A DNA stretch of 46,383 nucleotides from assembly GCA_022969175.1 (NCBI GenBank), contig JALJPB010000030.1:1-46383 (forward strand), written 5' to 3'. Within the stretch, counting starts at the first letter, position 1. Every line of letters starts with the position of its first letter. The notes beneath the pieces were generated by a model. It made no database searches. It saw only the letters and a list, made by a program, of their open reading frames with translations, and was not told where the DNA came from. Made by a program: the position numbers and the translations under genes. Positions 29,031-37,474 of this stretch are shown here, one piece after another. Source of the DNA: Colwellia sp. (GTDB taxonomy: Bacteria > Pseudomonadota > Gammaproteobacteria > Enterobacterales > Alteromonadaceae).

Positions 29031-30236
29031 ATGAAGTACAAAATGCCTGTTTCAGTTATCACTTTATTGTTAGTGTGGGCTAGTTTAACTTTTCTTAGTG
29101 CGTGTAGCGAAAATAAAGCGGTAAACCCTGCTTATCAATGGCAAATTATTAAGGGTTTTCCAAAACCACATATGCCAGAGAATAATGAAATGACTCAAGC
29201 TAAAGTGGATTTAGGACGCGCTATTTTTTATGATAAAAACTTATCGGCTAACCAAACACAGTCGTGTGAAAGTTGTCATAGGCAAGCTTTTTCCTTTGGT
29301 GAAAATATAGAGCGCTCTGTCGGCAGCACAGGTCAATCTCATCGTCGAAATGCCCCCGTACTGGTGAACATCGCTTATAATAAAACCCTCACATGGGCAC
29401 ATGATGGATTGACGTCTCTAGAGCGGCAAATTCTATTGCCTATGTTTGGTGAGTCACCGATAGAGCTTGGAATAACAGGAAATGAACAGCAGGTATTAAC
29501 TCGATTTAAAAGTGATAATTATTTAAAACTTTTTGAATTAGCTTTTCCAAGTCAAGAGGTTAGTTATGATTTGATTGTCAAATCATTAGCCAGTTTTGTC
29601 CGTAGCTTAATTTCTTTAAAATCGCCATTTGATCAATATGCCTACGCCAATGACGATAATGCGATATCCCAGTCAGCACTTCGTGGTATGACGTTATTTT
29701 TTTCTGAGCGTCTTGAGTGTCATCACTGTCATGGCGGCTTTAATTTTACTCAATCAACCAGCCATGAAAAGCAATTAATTGATCGCAGACCCTTTCACAA
29801 TACCGGTTTGTACAATGTAAGTTTTGACAATGCCAATCTTGAAAATAATCTAGAGAATACTAATCTAGAAAATACTAACTCAGTAGGGAACCAAACAGGT
29901 TATCCCAGCCACGATGTTGGCTTAGCAGAGATTTCATTACAGCCAAAAGATAATGGTCGCTTTAGAGCGCCAACATTAAGAAATATCGCGGTGTCTGCGC
30001 CTTATATGCACGACGGTTCTATGGCTGACTTGTCAGAGGTTCTAGATTTTTATGCTGCTGGTGGCCGTAATATTACAACAGGTAAATACCAAGGCGATGG
30101 TCGACTAAACCCTCTTAAAAGTGCGTTCATAAAAGGGTTTGAAATGAATGAACAAGATAAACTAGATTTAATTGCCTTTTTAGAAACATTAACAGACAAG
30201 TCTTTTTTAACTAACCCTGTCTTCTCTAAGCCTTAG
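29031..30236 (+). CDS. MbnH-like di-heme enzyme (cytochrome c peroxidase family)
   Basis: 401 residues. Signal peptide with lipobox LSAC (C25). Two c-type heme sites, CESCH (79-83) and CHHCH (230-234), in the di-heme peroxidase/MauG layout, with LGRAIFYDKNLSANQTQSC and APTLRNIAVSAPYMHDG as family blocks. Such enzymes form a high-valent bis-Fe(IV) state; MbnH uses it to modify a Trp in MbnP. The insert around residues 268-284 holds three copies of an N-L-E-N unit not expected in the family core. Operonic with the preceding MbnP-like gene; its last 11 bases overlap the convergent EamA gene. Confidence 0.88.
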   Translation: MKYKMPVSVITLLLVWASLTFLSACSENKAVNPAYQWQIIKGFPKPHMPENNEMTQAKVDLGRAIFYDKNLSANQTQSCESCHRQAFSFGENIERSVGSTGQSHRRNAPVLVNIAYNKTLTWAHDGLTSLERQILLPMFGESPIELGITGNEQQVLTRFKSDNYLKLFELAFPSQEVSYDLIVKSLASFVRSLISLKSPFDQYAYANDDNAISQSALRGMTLFFSERLECHHCHGGFNFTQSTSHEKQLIDRRPFHNTGLYNVSFDNANLENNLENTNLENTNSVGNQTGYPSHDVGLAEISLQPKDNGRFRAPTLRNIAVSAPYMHDGSMADLSEVLDFYAAGGRNITTGKYQGDGRLNPLKSAFIKGFEMNEQDKLDLIAFLETLTDKSFLTNPVFSKP

Positions 30237-31122
30237 ATTGAAGGTCATTTGGCTGCTTACCAAGCTTTAATAAGCCCGTAGTCAAAGCAACTCCTGTTAA
30301 TATCAATGAACAGCCAATGATCATCCATTGACTAATACTTTCATCTAAAAATAAACTTCCCCATAATAAGCCAAAGGCAGGGATCAAGTAAGTAACGGAC
30401 ATTGCTTTTGCCGGGCCTAAATTGGCAATTAACCTGAAAAATATAATGTAGGCAATACCAGTACAAACTACGCCAAGTAAGATTACAGAAATGAATGCTT
30501 CATTGCTCGGTAGTCTAGTGGGCAAAAAGAACAAACTGATAGGAATTAATGTTAATGATGCTGATATCTGGCTACCGGCCGCTAAGGCTACTGAGTTAAT
30601 ACCGCTCAAATATCTTTTAGTGTAATTAGCTGAAAACCCGTAACAAAGTGAAGCGACTAATGCCGCAACCGCAGGTCCAATAATATTACTCTCGCCAAGT
30701 GATACTTTATCAAAAACTAAAAAGTAGACTCCGATAAAACCAATAAAAAGACCAAGAGTAGCACTGAGACTTAGTTTTTGTTTTAACCATAAAAAGGCAA
30801 CAATAGCACCAAACATTGGTGTAGTAGCATTGAGGACTGATGTTGTACCTGCAGCGAGAGTTAAGGTTGCATAACCAAAAAGTACAAAAGGGATAGCGGT
30901 ATTTAATTGACCGGCAACTAACATTTTAAGTTTATAGCCGTTCAATGCCTTTTGTTGTTTAGCTATATAAAGAATTGGCAATAAAAACAAACTTGCAGTA
31001 AATGTACGTAATGCCATAAAAAGAAAGGGACCAAATTCAGGGCTGCCAATACGCATAAAAATAAACGATGAACCCCATATCGCAGCTAGGCTTATTAATT
31101 CGATTAAATAAATAGGCTTCAT
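30226..31122 (-). CDS. EamA/DMT-superfamily membrane transporter
   Basis: 298 residues, about ten helices in two EamA repeats. Signatures are AAIWGSSFIFMRIG at the first helix, RTFTASLFLLPIL, LTLAAGTTSVLNATTPMFGA, and the second-repeat VTYLIPAFGLLWGSLFLDE. Substrate unknown; relatives export amino acids or metabolites. The start overlaps the trmO stop by four bases, making it the last gene of the symporter-rcsF-trmO operon. It converges on, and overlaps by 11 bases, the di-heme enzyme gene. Confidence 0.88.
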   Translation of the reverse strand: MKPIYLIELISLAAIWGSSFIFMRIGSPEFGPFLFMALRTFTASLFLLPILYIAKQQKALNGYKLKMLVAGQLNTAIPFVLFGYATLTLAAGTTSVLNATTPMFGAIVAFLWLKQKLSLSATLGLFIGFIGVYFLVFDKVSLGESNIIGPAVAALVASLCYGFSANYTKRYLSGINSVALAAGSQISASLTLIPISLFFLPTRLPSNEAFISVILLGVVCTGIAYIIFFRLIANLGPAKAMSVTYLIPAFGLLWGSLFLDESISQWMIIGCSLILTGVALTTGLLKLGKQPNDLQSKA

Positions 31123-31910
31123 TGATTTGTCTCTAAACCGTTCTCTGGGCTAGTATTAGTATTCATGGATATATTGCTCACCATAATTTTGGTTAACGAA
31201 GTCATTTGCCATTGAATGTTAAATTGATAAAGACTCATACCATAAATTTTTTCATCGAAAGTGTTTTGTTTATAGGCAGGACGGGGATCTTGCTTTAATA
31301 CTTGCTCGATAAGCTCTCTAAGCTCAGGGTATTTAGGCTGTTGCCTAGCTAACTCAACTTCAACATAAGCATTGAAACTTATCTCTAAATTTGCTGAAGG
31401 CTGAGTTTGTGCAAAACCAGCCCTAGCATCATCAATACTATCGCAATAGGGCACATATGGTTTTATATCAACAATCGGTGTGCCATTTAGTAGGTCTAGA
31501 CCTGATATGTCAATAATGACTTGTCTACGACCATCGGTAAGCTTCTCTTGGCGAATATCATCAAGCTTAACTACAGACATACCAATAGGGTTTGGTCTGA
31601 AAGTCGATCGTGTTGCCAATACCCCTAGTTTTTTATTACCACCAAGTCTCGGCGGTCTTACCAAAGGCTTCCAACCTTGTGATTGGCTACCGTGAAAGAT
31701 AAAAATTAGCCAAAGGTGACTGAACTGCTCAAGGCCACGTACTAATTCGATATTGTTCGCATTACCCTGTAAAAGTATTTGCCCTTTAGCTGCGCTAACT
31801 ATGCCGGGTTGACGGGGAATGGCAAATTTTTCTTGGTAAGGAGAAACAACGCTGCCAATAACATCTAACTTTATATCGAGTGCACTGTTTTCTAATTCGC
31901 TATATTTCAA
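31119..31910 (-). CDS. trmO: tRNA (t6A37) N6-methyltransferase TrmO
   Basis: 263-residue member of the TsaA/YaeB/VirR family, which methylates N6-threonylcarbamoyladenosine at position 37 of tRNA-Thr using SAM. Signatures are QPGIVSAAKGQILL, FSHLWLIFIFH, RPPRLGGNKKLGVLATRSTFRPNPIGMSVVKL (contiguous here), DLLNGTPIVDIKPYVPYCD and DPRPAY. The last roughly 30 residues after the family core are extra and low in conservation. Directly downstream of rcsF, as in E. coli, and translationally coupled to the EamA gene. Confidence 0.94.
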   Translation of the reverse strand: MKYSELENSALDIKLDVIGSVVSPYQEKFAIPRQPGIVSAAKGQILLQGNANNIELVRGLEQFSHLWLIFIFHGSQSQGWKPLVRPPRLGGNKKLGVLATRSTFRPNPIGMSVVKLDDIRQEKLTDGRRQVIIDISGLDLLNGTPIVDIKPYVPYCDSIDDARAGFAQTQPSANLEISFNAYVEVELARQQPKYPELRELIEQVLKQDPRPAYKQNTFDEKIYGMSLYQFNIQWQMTSLTKIMVSNISMNTNTSPENGLETNQ

Positions 31911-31921
31911 TGAACCGCTCG

Positions 31922-32368
31922 CTATTTTTTATTGTCAGCCTTGATACTTTCTAACTCATTGCCCACTTGATAAATCTTACCATAACAGACCAAGGTTGAT
32001 AAACATTGTGGCTTTTGTGGCGAGGGATTATTTATTGTCGAATCAATAATTGCACAACCAGTAAATATTATTGCATTAGCTTGTTTTTCAAAAGCTATTC
32101 TACGGGCATTAGTTCTGGCATTTATTTCATTTGGTTGAGCATGGTGGGCTTTTAATTGGCAGTCTTCTCCTTCAACTAAACCAATAAAGTTAAAGTGTTT
32201 ACCGATTTCTTTTTCATTTTGATAAATAGTGACTTTACTAGGAGAAAAATAATCCTTGAAGTTATTGCGGTCAAGGTTAGTTGATACTGTGTAGTTACTA
32301 CTACAACTGCTGAGTAAATAAGCCAAAAGAAGGGCGAATAATTTATGAAGGTTATTTAATTTTGTCAT
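31922..32368 (-). CDS. rcsF: RcsF-like outer-membrane stress-sensor lipoprotein
   Basis: 148 residues. Lipoprotein signal with lipobox LSSC (lipid Cys C22). The C-terminal domain matches RcsF: VTIYQNEKEIGK, FIGLVEGEDCQ, ARRIAFEKQANAI and CLSTLVCYGKIY. The four structural cysteines C70, C105, C122 and C128 correspond to E. coli C74, C109, C118 and C124, which form two disulphides. In E. coli RcsF monitors the envelope and signals through IgaA to the Rcs phosphorelay; whether that relay exists here is unknown. The order rcsF-trmO is the same as in E. coli. It starts four bases after the symporter-fusion stop and lies 11 bases before trmO. Confidence 0.85.
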   Translation of the reverse strand: MTKLNNLHKLFALLLAYLLSSCSSNYTVSTNLDRNNFKDYFSPSKVTIYQNEKEIGKHFNFIGLVEGEDCQLKAHHAQPNEINARTNARRIAFEKQANAIIFTGCAIIDSTINNPSPQKPQCLSTLVCYGKIYQVGNELESIKADNKK

Positions 32369-32372
32369 TGCT

Positions 32373-34538
32373 TTATTTTTTAATACTCATAAAGTTGTCT
32401 TTGGGTGTTTTACCAGCAATCCAATAATCGAATAACTGGTCAAGCATGGTACTTTGCTGCTTCATTGAGATCCAATTGCGCATAAATAATTCAAAGGCAG
32501 AGTCATTTTTATTAATTGGAAATGCCATCGATATTGGTGCTCTAATTGGTTTAGGAACAACCACTGTATAATTAGGGTAAAGTAGCGTCCAAGCCGAAGC
32601 CGTGGCCGCACCAAACAACATGCCATCGATATGTTGAAATTCTTCTTTAAAGAATAGCCTAGGGGTCGTTATTTCCCACGCTTTTCCATGAGTAAAGAAG
32701 CGATTAATGGCATCTTTATAAAAGAATATTTCGGGGATGCCAATAATCAAGTCATCTCGCTTTAGAATACCTTCCCAGTGAGTGAATTCGGCTCTGCGGA
32801 TATCTTTAACGATAAAAGCAATGTCTTGCTTACTATAAGGTACGGTTAAGGTGAACTCTCTCATATTATCGGGTATAACAGGAATGCCAGTGGTGATATC
32901 TAAATACCCAGAGCTTAATAAAGTGGAAGCCTCGTTTCTAAATATTTTGACAAATTCAATATCAACGTTCAAATCAGCAGCTAATTGATTCATGATTTCG
33001 ATATCAAAACCAACTAAATCTCCTTTATTGTTATGAAATGAATATGGAAGGTCATCTCTAAAATAGCCGACACGTAGAAAACCACGGTTGTTAATTCGAG
33101 TTAGTACATCAATGAAAGGTTGTTGGGTACTTGTATTGTTTTTCGCTTGGTCAATAACTTTAGTTTTAACACCTTTGAATAATAAGTCTCGCTCAATAAA
33201 TTTATTATAACCTTGGTATTGATGACTAATTTCACTAAATGTAAAGCGTAAACTAATGAAGGCAACTATTGATATTATTGGCATTAATATCGCGTATTTA
33301 AGAAAAACTTTCCATTTAAAGGTAAATGCTTTAAGCATACTTGTCGCGATTAATAGTGGCAGACAAATAGCAAAAATGACTGATAATATTGCCGATATTC
33401 GGCCAACAATTAAGTTTTCAGCAACAATGAAAAAATCAAACATTGAGGCTGAGACATTAAATAAATCAAGCAAGTTAGGTACAGCTAATGTACTAGTACC
33501 AAATAGTTGAGGGATACCTGCGACAATTAAATTTGTATAATCGTTTAAAGAAATATGAGCGCCTGAAAACCAAGCCGCGAATAAGGTAAAGAGTAATGCG
33601 AGAAGTTTGCCGCCAACAGGTAAGCTGAACGTGATAGGTACTATGATACTTGGCACTTTACTGGCATCTGTTGATTGTGAGCTATTCTCATTCGATAGTT
33701 CTTTAATAAGATCTTTAGTTTTTTCAACAATCGTTGGAATAACAATAAAAAAACTGCCAGTGGCAAAAGCCGTGATCATTGCTTCACGGGATGCTTTGAT
33801 AATTTGGCGATAACCAAAGGGAGTAATAATGGCAACCATCGCCGGTAGCACGATAAATGACAGTAAAATAACTAATACTGCAGCGGTAACAATATAAACA
33901 AGTAAACCGTCGATTTGGCTTGAATCTATCGTAGCGGCCGCTCTTAAGGCAATACAAAAAACACCCAATGGAGCAAAGCTCATCACCAAAGCGCTTACAT
34001 TAGCAATAGCTTTTTGTAAGTTACTTAATACCAGTAATGTATGTTTTTTATTTTTTACTGTCATCAAACCAATACCTACAAAAATGCTAAACATTACAAT
34101 GGCTGGAATTAGTGCATTAGCAAAAGCATTAAAAGGGTTGGCAGGTATAAATAAATTGACCAAATCAAATTCACTTGAAACCTTAACAGTACTGGCACTA
34201 TAAAAATCGGCATTGACCCAGTCAGGAAAAGCGATTGGCGCGAGAAAAATAAAGCTTAAAACGGTCACCAGTAAAGTCAATAAAATAACAAAACTGACTT
34301 TGAATGTTTGCGCGGCTTTTAGCGGTGATAAACCACCAATACCGGTAATTAAAGATAAAGCAATATAAGGCAGGGCGGTCATTTGCAACAACATAACAAA
34401 GGCTTTGGCAGTAGCATCAACACCGGTATAAACGGTTGAAGTATATGAACCTATTGCTAAGCCAATAAACATGGCAATTAATATGCGAGCAGATAAAGGT
34501 ATATTGGTAAAGGGGAGTAGTACAGATTTTATTGTCAT
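32373..34538 (-). CDS. Fusion of a DAACS-type dicarboxylate/amino-acid:cation symporter with a family-3 solute-binding domain
   Basis: 721 residues. The first roughly 430 form a DAACS/SDF carrier: LSARILIAMFIGLAIG at the start, LLQMTALPYIALSLITGIGGL, SFAPLGVFCIALRA, and a hairpin region TAFATGSFFIVIPTIVE where canonical members have a serine-rich loop. The usual NMDGT motif is not present; the matching stretch is SLPVGGKLLALL. After a linker, residues about 480-715 are an extracytoplasmic solute-binding domain (GFLRVGYFRDDLPYSFHN, LVGFDIEIMNQLAADL, YLDITTGIPVI), which would face the periplasm. A tethered binding protein feeding a secondary carrier is the natural reading; substrate unknown. 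First gene of the operon leading into rcsF. Confidence 0.88.
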   Translation of the reverse strand: MTIKSVLLPFTNIPLSARILIAMFIGLAIGSYTSTVYTGVDATAKAFVMLLQMTALPYIALSLITGIGGLSPLKAAQTFKVSFVILLTLLVTVLSFIFLAPIAFPDWVNADFYSASTVKVSSEFDLVNLFIPANPFNAFANALIPAIVMFSIFVGIGLMTVKNKKHTLLVLSNLQKAIANVSALVMSFAPLGVFCIALRAAATIDSSQIDGLLVYIVTAAVLVILLSFIVLPAMVAIITPFGYRQIIKASREAMITAFATGSFFIVIPTIVEKTKDLIKELSNENSSQSTDASKVPSIIVPITFSLPVGGKLLALLFTLFAAWFSGAHISLNDYTNLIVAGIPQLFGTSTLAVPNLLDLFNVSASMFDFFIVAENLIVGRISAILSVIFAICLPLLIATSMLKAFTFKWKVFLKYAILMPIISIVAFISLRFTFSEISHQYQGYNKFIERDLLFKGVKTKVIDQAKNNTSTQQPFIDVLTRINNRGFLRVGYFRDDLPYSFHNNKGDLVGFDIEIMNQLAADLNVDIEFVKIFRNEASTLLSSGYLDITTGIPVIPDNMREFTLTVPYSKQDIAFIVKDIRRAEFTHWEGILKRDDLIIGIPEIFFYKDAINRFFTHGKAWEITTPRLFFKEEFQHIDGMLFGAATASAWTLLYPNYTVVVPKPIRAPISMAFPINKNDSAFELFMRNWISMKQQSTMLDQLFDYWIAGKTPKDNFMSIKK

Positions 34539-34655
34539 GTTATCGCTATGTTGAAATTTTCTAATACAACAGGTAAATGGCTGTTAGTTAGATATTTCGG
34601 CAGATTATAACATGACTAAAATTTAGAAGGGAAAGAGTTATTTGGCTCTTTTACT

Positions 34656-35411
34656 CTATCCTAGTAATAAACCACCATCAATATGAATAGATTGTCCGGT
34701 AATATATTTTGCTTTTGAACTTAGTAAAAAGTCCGCCAAATTAGCGACATCTTCAGGTAAACCAAGTTCACCTGCTGGGATGCGATTTATAATCTTATCT
34801 AATGACGCTTGATCTAACGGTTGATGTTCGGGTGAATTCTTTTTTATATAGCCAGGAACAATAATATTCGCATTAATACCTTGGCTTGCGTACTGGGCGG
34901 CATAAGATTTTATTAACGCTTCCAGACCTGCTTTTGCCATAGCCGAAGCAGGAACAACACTTCCTCCTACTCTAAATTTGTGAGCCAAAAAGGAGCTGAC
35001 AGCTACTATTTTTCCTGTATTGCTTTTTATAAGTAACTTAGTACATTGGCTAAGTAAGGCGAATGTAGCATCAATAATGACAGAGTAAGATTGAGCCAAT
35101 CCTTGTTGATCTAATGCTTCGAAGTTTCGCCAGTCAGGATAGCCAGCGTTACAAACTAGGCCGTTGAGATGATCACAATTATCATTCAGTACTTGTACTA
35201 AACTTTCAATAGTTGCTTGCTTAGATAAATCGCCGTATTGGCAAATAACATCAGCGCCCAGGGATTGGCATTCAAAAGCGATATTCTGTAAACCGAGTTT
35301 ATTTTGTTTGGTATGAATTATTAATAGCGTATCTGTTGTTGCTAACTTGGTGGCAATTGCGGCACCAATTCCACTACCTGCTCCGGTAATTAAATATACT
35401 GACTTTGACAT
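34656..35411 (-). CDS. SDR-family oxidoreductase with an atypical active site
   Basis: 251-residue Rossmann-fold short-chain dehydrogenase. Cofactor motif TGAGSGIG (9-16), CNAG (87-90), catalytic-type Ser in VSS (138-140) and the structural IVPGYI are present. The YxxxK motif reads SAMAK: Ser156 replaces the catalytic Tyr, while Lys160 is kept. Some SDRs such as 2,4-dienoyl-CoA reductases also lack the Tyr, so activity on a different chemistry is possible; a FabG-type ketoreductase is unlikely. The C-terminal IHIDGG block is normal. A terminator separates it from the transporter gene upstream, so it is probably transcribed alone. Confidence 0.88.
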   Translation of the reverse strand: MSKSVYLITGAGSGIGAAIATKLATTDTLLIIHTKQNKLGLQNIAFECQSLGADVICQYGDLSKQATIESLVQVLNDNCDHLNGLVCNAGYPDWRNFEALDQQGLAQSYSVIIDATFALLSQCTKLLIKSNTGKIVAVSSFLAHKFRVGGSVVPASAMAKAGLEALIKSYAAQYASQGINANIIVPGYIKKNSPEHQPLDQASLDKIINRIPAGELGLPEDVANLADFLLSSKAKYITGQSIHIDGGLLLG

Positions 35412-35440
35412 TTTATAATACCTACTTCATAAAAGTAAAA

Positions 35441-35470
35441 AATCGTCAATAGATTAACTACTGACGATTC
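35441..35470 (-). terminator. Intrinsic terminator of the POT/MFS transporter gene
   Basis: Read on the minus strand, a 12-bp stem (AATCGTCAGTAG / CTATTGACGATT, one G-T pair) with a five-base loop is followed by a T run. It lies after the second (ancestral) stop codon of the transporter frame, not right after the internal TAA. Confidence 0.8.
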
Positions 35471-35504
35471 CAAAATAGCCTAAACTAGGGGAACTAGTTA
35501 TTTA

Positions 35505-35645
35505 TTAATTGTGTTGTGATTCAAGCTTTTCGGCAGCAAAGCGGTTAAACAAATATAACGCAAAAGCTGTTACCACTGAAATTGCTGCACAAAACATCCA
35601 AAAGGTTGAAGGACTGTTACTTTCTACTGCCCATGCGTTATAACC
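35505..35645 (-). other. Stranded 3' end of the POT/MFS gene behind an in-frame TAA
   Basis: Directly after the internal TAA (35646-35648, minus strand) the same frame stays open for 46 codons and then ends in a normal TAA (35505-35507). The encoded peptide begins GYNAWAVESNSPSTFW and contains a hydrophobic helix (CAAISVVTAFALYLFN) with a charged end, exactly what the missing last helix of the transporter should look like. A single base change from a Tyr codon (TAT/TAC) or another near-stop codon would explain the stop. Confidence 0.75.
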
Positions 35646-37265
35646 TTAGCCAGATAAGTCACCGGCAAACAAAAAGCCAATTGCCGAAGCTGTATATAAA
35701 TAACCTTGATACATTGCTGCTTTTTCTTTTGGCATAACACTGGCAATATATTCTTGCTGTTTCGGCGATGCCATCATTTCACCAAGAGAAAATATTAATA
35801 ACCCCGATACAGCAACAGAGCCACCTAATATTGCACCACTAGTGCCAGAAGCTAAGACTAAATAGCTTGCTGCTAACATTAACGTGCCAGCAATTAGTAC
35901 ATGGAAGGTTTTAAATTTTGCTGATACAGCACTCACTAATACTTGTAATAAAACAATTGAACCAAAATTAATCGCCATGATATATTCAGGTTTAAATTGG
36001 CGATATTTATCAGCCCATTCACTGGCAAGTACAGTTGCATCGTTAGTTGATATTGTACTGGCTTGTAATAGTGTTTGAATTTGCTCTAATGGGATACGAA
36101 CATTGTAGTTATTAAGCTCAAGGTAAGCTTGTCTTGCCGAGTCTGCTTGGCTTGGATCGAATCGGCTACCGAGATCTAGAATCGCTTTTGATAATAAGTC
36201 GACATTAACAAAAGAGGCAGCTTCACCTAAACTAGGGTTGATAGCATAAAATAATTGCACCAAATCACTACTATCGACATAATCACGAATGAAGAGTGGC
36301 AAGGTGATAAAAATTTGCATGTAAACCATCCAAAATCCACTTAAAATCAAGATAAGGGCAATAAAAGGCTTATTACCCATTTTAATTTTACTGGTGTACC
36401 AAGATGTACTGTCGTGCTTAGCAACAAAGTTCCAAACAAGGTTGATTATCGCCCAAGCAATTATAAAATTGATGGCAGTATCAAAAGTAATTAATTCAGT
36501 GCCAGGTAACATATAAGCAATTAAAATGGGTAGTACCGTTAATGCCAATCGGCCATTACCTAAGACTTCTTGCATCTCTAGTAATGTTTCTTTTAAACTC
36601 TTAGTATTGCCTTTTTCACGATCAGCTTTAGTAGGATCTTTATAAAATAAAGTTACAGGGATAAAGTTAATTGATATCCAAACGGCAGCCATAATAAATA
36701 CCATGTCCCAGCTAATATCACGCATATAACCGGCAACAATTGGACCTAAAAATCCACCTACGTTGACCATCATATAAAAGATGCCAAAACCTAGGCTTCG
36801 ATTGCTGTCATCCGTACAACGACTGACGGTTCCGGTAATTAGTGGCTTAAATATACCTGCACCTATAGCAACACCCATAAAGGCTAAAAAGAAAGTGCCA
36901 TAACTGCTGACTTGTCCTAGCATATAATAAGAGGGGGTCATAATCGCAAAAGCTAGCATCATCATTCGACGATAACCATAGCGATCACCTAATGCACCGG
37001 TGATTGCAGGTAACAAGTAAATAAAGAATGGAACAATGCCTTGTAGTGAACCACGTTGTGTATCACTAAAACCCAATCCTCCTTGAATTATTGGACTGGT
37101 CATATACAAAGATGAAACTGCGAAGAAGCCATACCAAGCTAGACGCTCAAAAATCTCCATCGTATTAGCAACAAAAAATGAGCCAGGAAAAGGGGAACGC
37201 TTGGATTTTTTCATAACTGGCCTATCAGTTGAAGATATCTCTGATGATATTGGTTGATCCGACAT
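35646..37265 (-). CDS. POT/MFS-family transporter, truncated by an in-frame stop
   Basis: 539 residues before the stop, with at least 11-12 hydrophobic helices. The start EIFERLAWYGFFAVSSLYMT is the FERxxYYG-like motif of proton-dependent oligopeptide transporters. GALGDRYGYRRMMML and GAGIFKPLITGTVSR are further family blocks. An insert of about 100 residues in the middle (around 330-430) lies between helices. The frame continues for 46 codons after the TAA, including the last helix, so the gene is either a recent pseudogene, carries a sequence error, or is read through. The terminator sits beyond the second stop, consistent with the longer original gene. Substrate unknown (peptides or related). 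Confidence 0.82.
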   Translation of the reverse strand: MSDQPISSEISSTDRPVMKKSKRSPFPGSFFVANTMEIFERLAWYGFFAVSSLYMTSPIIQGGLGFSDTQRGSLQGIVPFFIYLLPAITGALGDRYGYRRMMMLAFAIMTPSYYMLGQVSSYGTFFLAFMGVAIGAGIFKPLITGTVSRCTDDSNRSLGFGIFYMMVNVGGFLGPIVAGYMRDISWDMVFIMAAVWISINFIPVTLFYKDPTKADREKGNTKSLKETLLEMQEVLGNGRLALTVLPILIAYMLPGTELITFDTAINFIIAWAIINLVWNFVAKHDSTSWYTSKIKMGNKPFIALILILSGFWMVYMQIFITLPLFIRDYVDSSDLVQLFYAINPSLGEAASFVNVDLLSKAILDLGSRFDPSQADSARQAYLELNNYNVRIPLEQIQTLLQASTISTNDATVLASEWADKYRQFKPEYIMAINFGSIVLLQVLVSAVSAKFKTFHVLIAGTLMLAASYLVLASGTSGAILGGSVAVSGLLIFSLGEMMASPKQQEYIASVMPKEKAAMYQGYLYTASAIGFLFAGDLSG

Positions 37266-37415
37266 TACAATACAACTCCGTTATTATAGTTAACTATCTT
37301 TATATTTTTAAAGTATGTCGTCATAATAAACAATTATTGTATATTGTGTACAGGTATATTTTGTTTAGTTAGCTAGATTGCCCTCTATAAACTTATTTTG
37401 ACATATTAAAGCCAT

Positions 37416-37452
37416 AAAAAAACCTATACTTAATTGTAAGTATAGGTTTTTA
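37416..37452 (-). terminator. Intrinsic terminator of the GYF_2-like gene pair
   Basis: A perfect stem AACCTATACTTA / TAAGTATAGGTT with a four-base ATTG loop is flanked by A and T runs on both sides, so it can stop transcription in either direction. It is placed 23 bases after the stop of the longer GYF_2-like gene. Confidence 0.88.
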
Positions 37453-37474
37453 AGAAAATTTAATATTTTACTGA

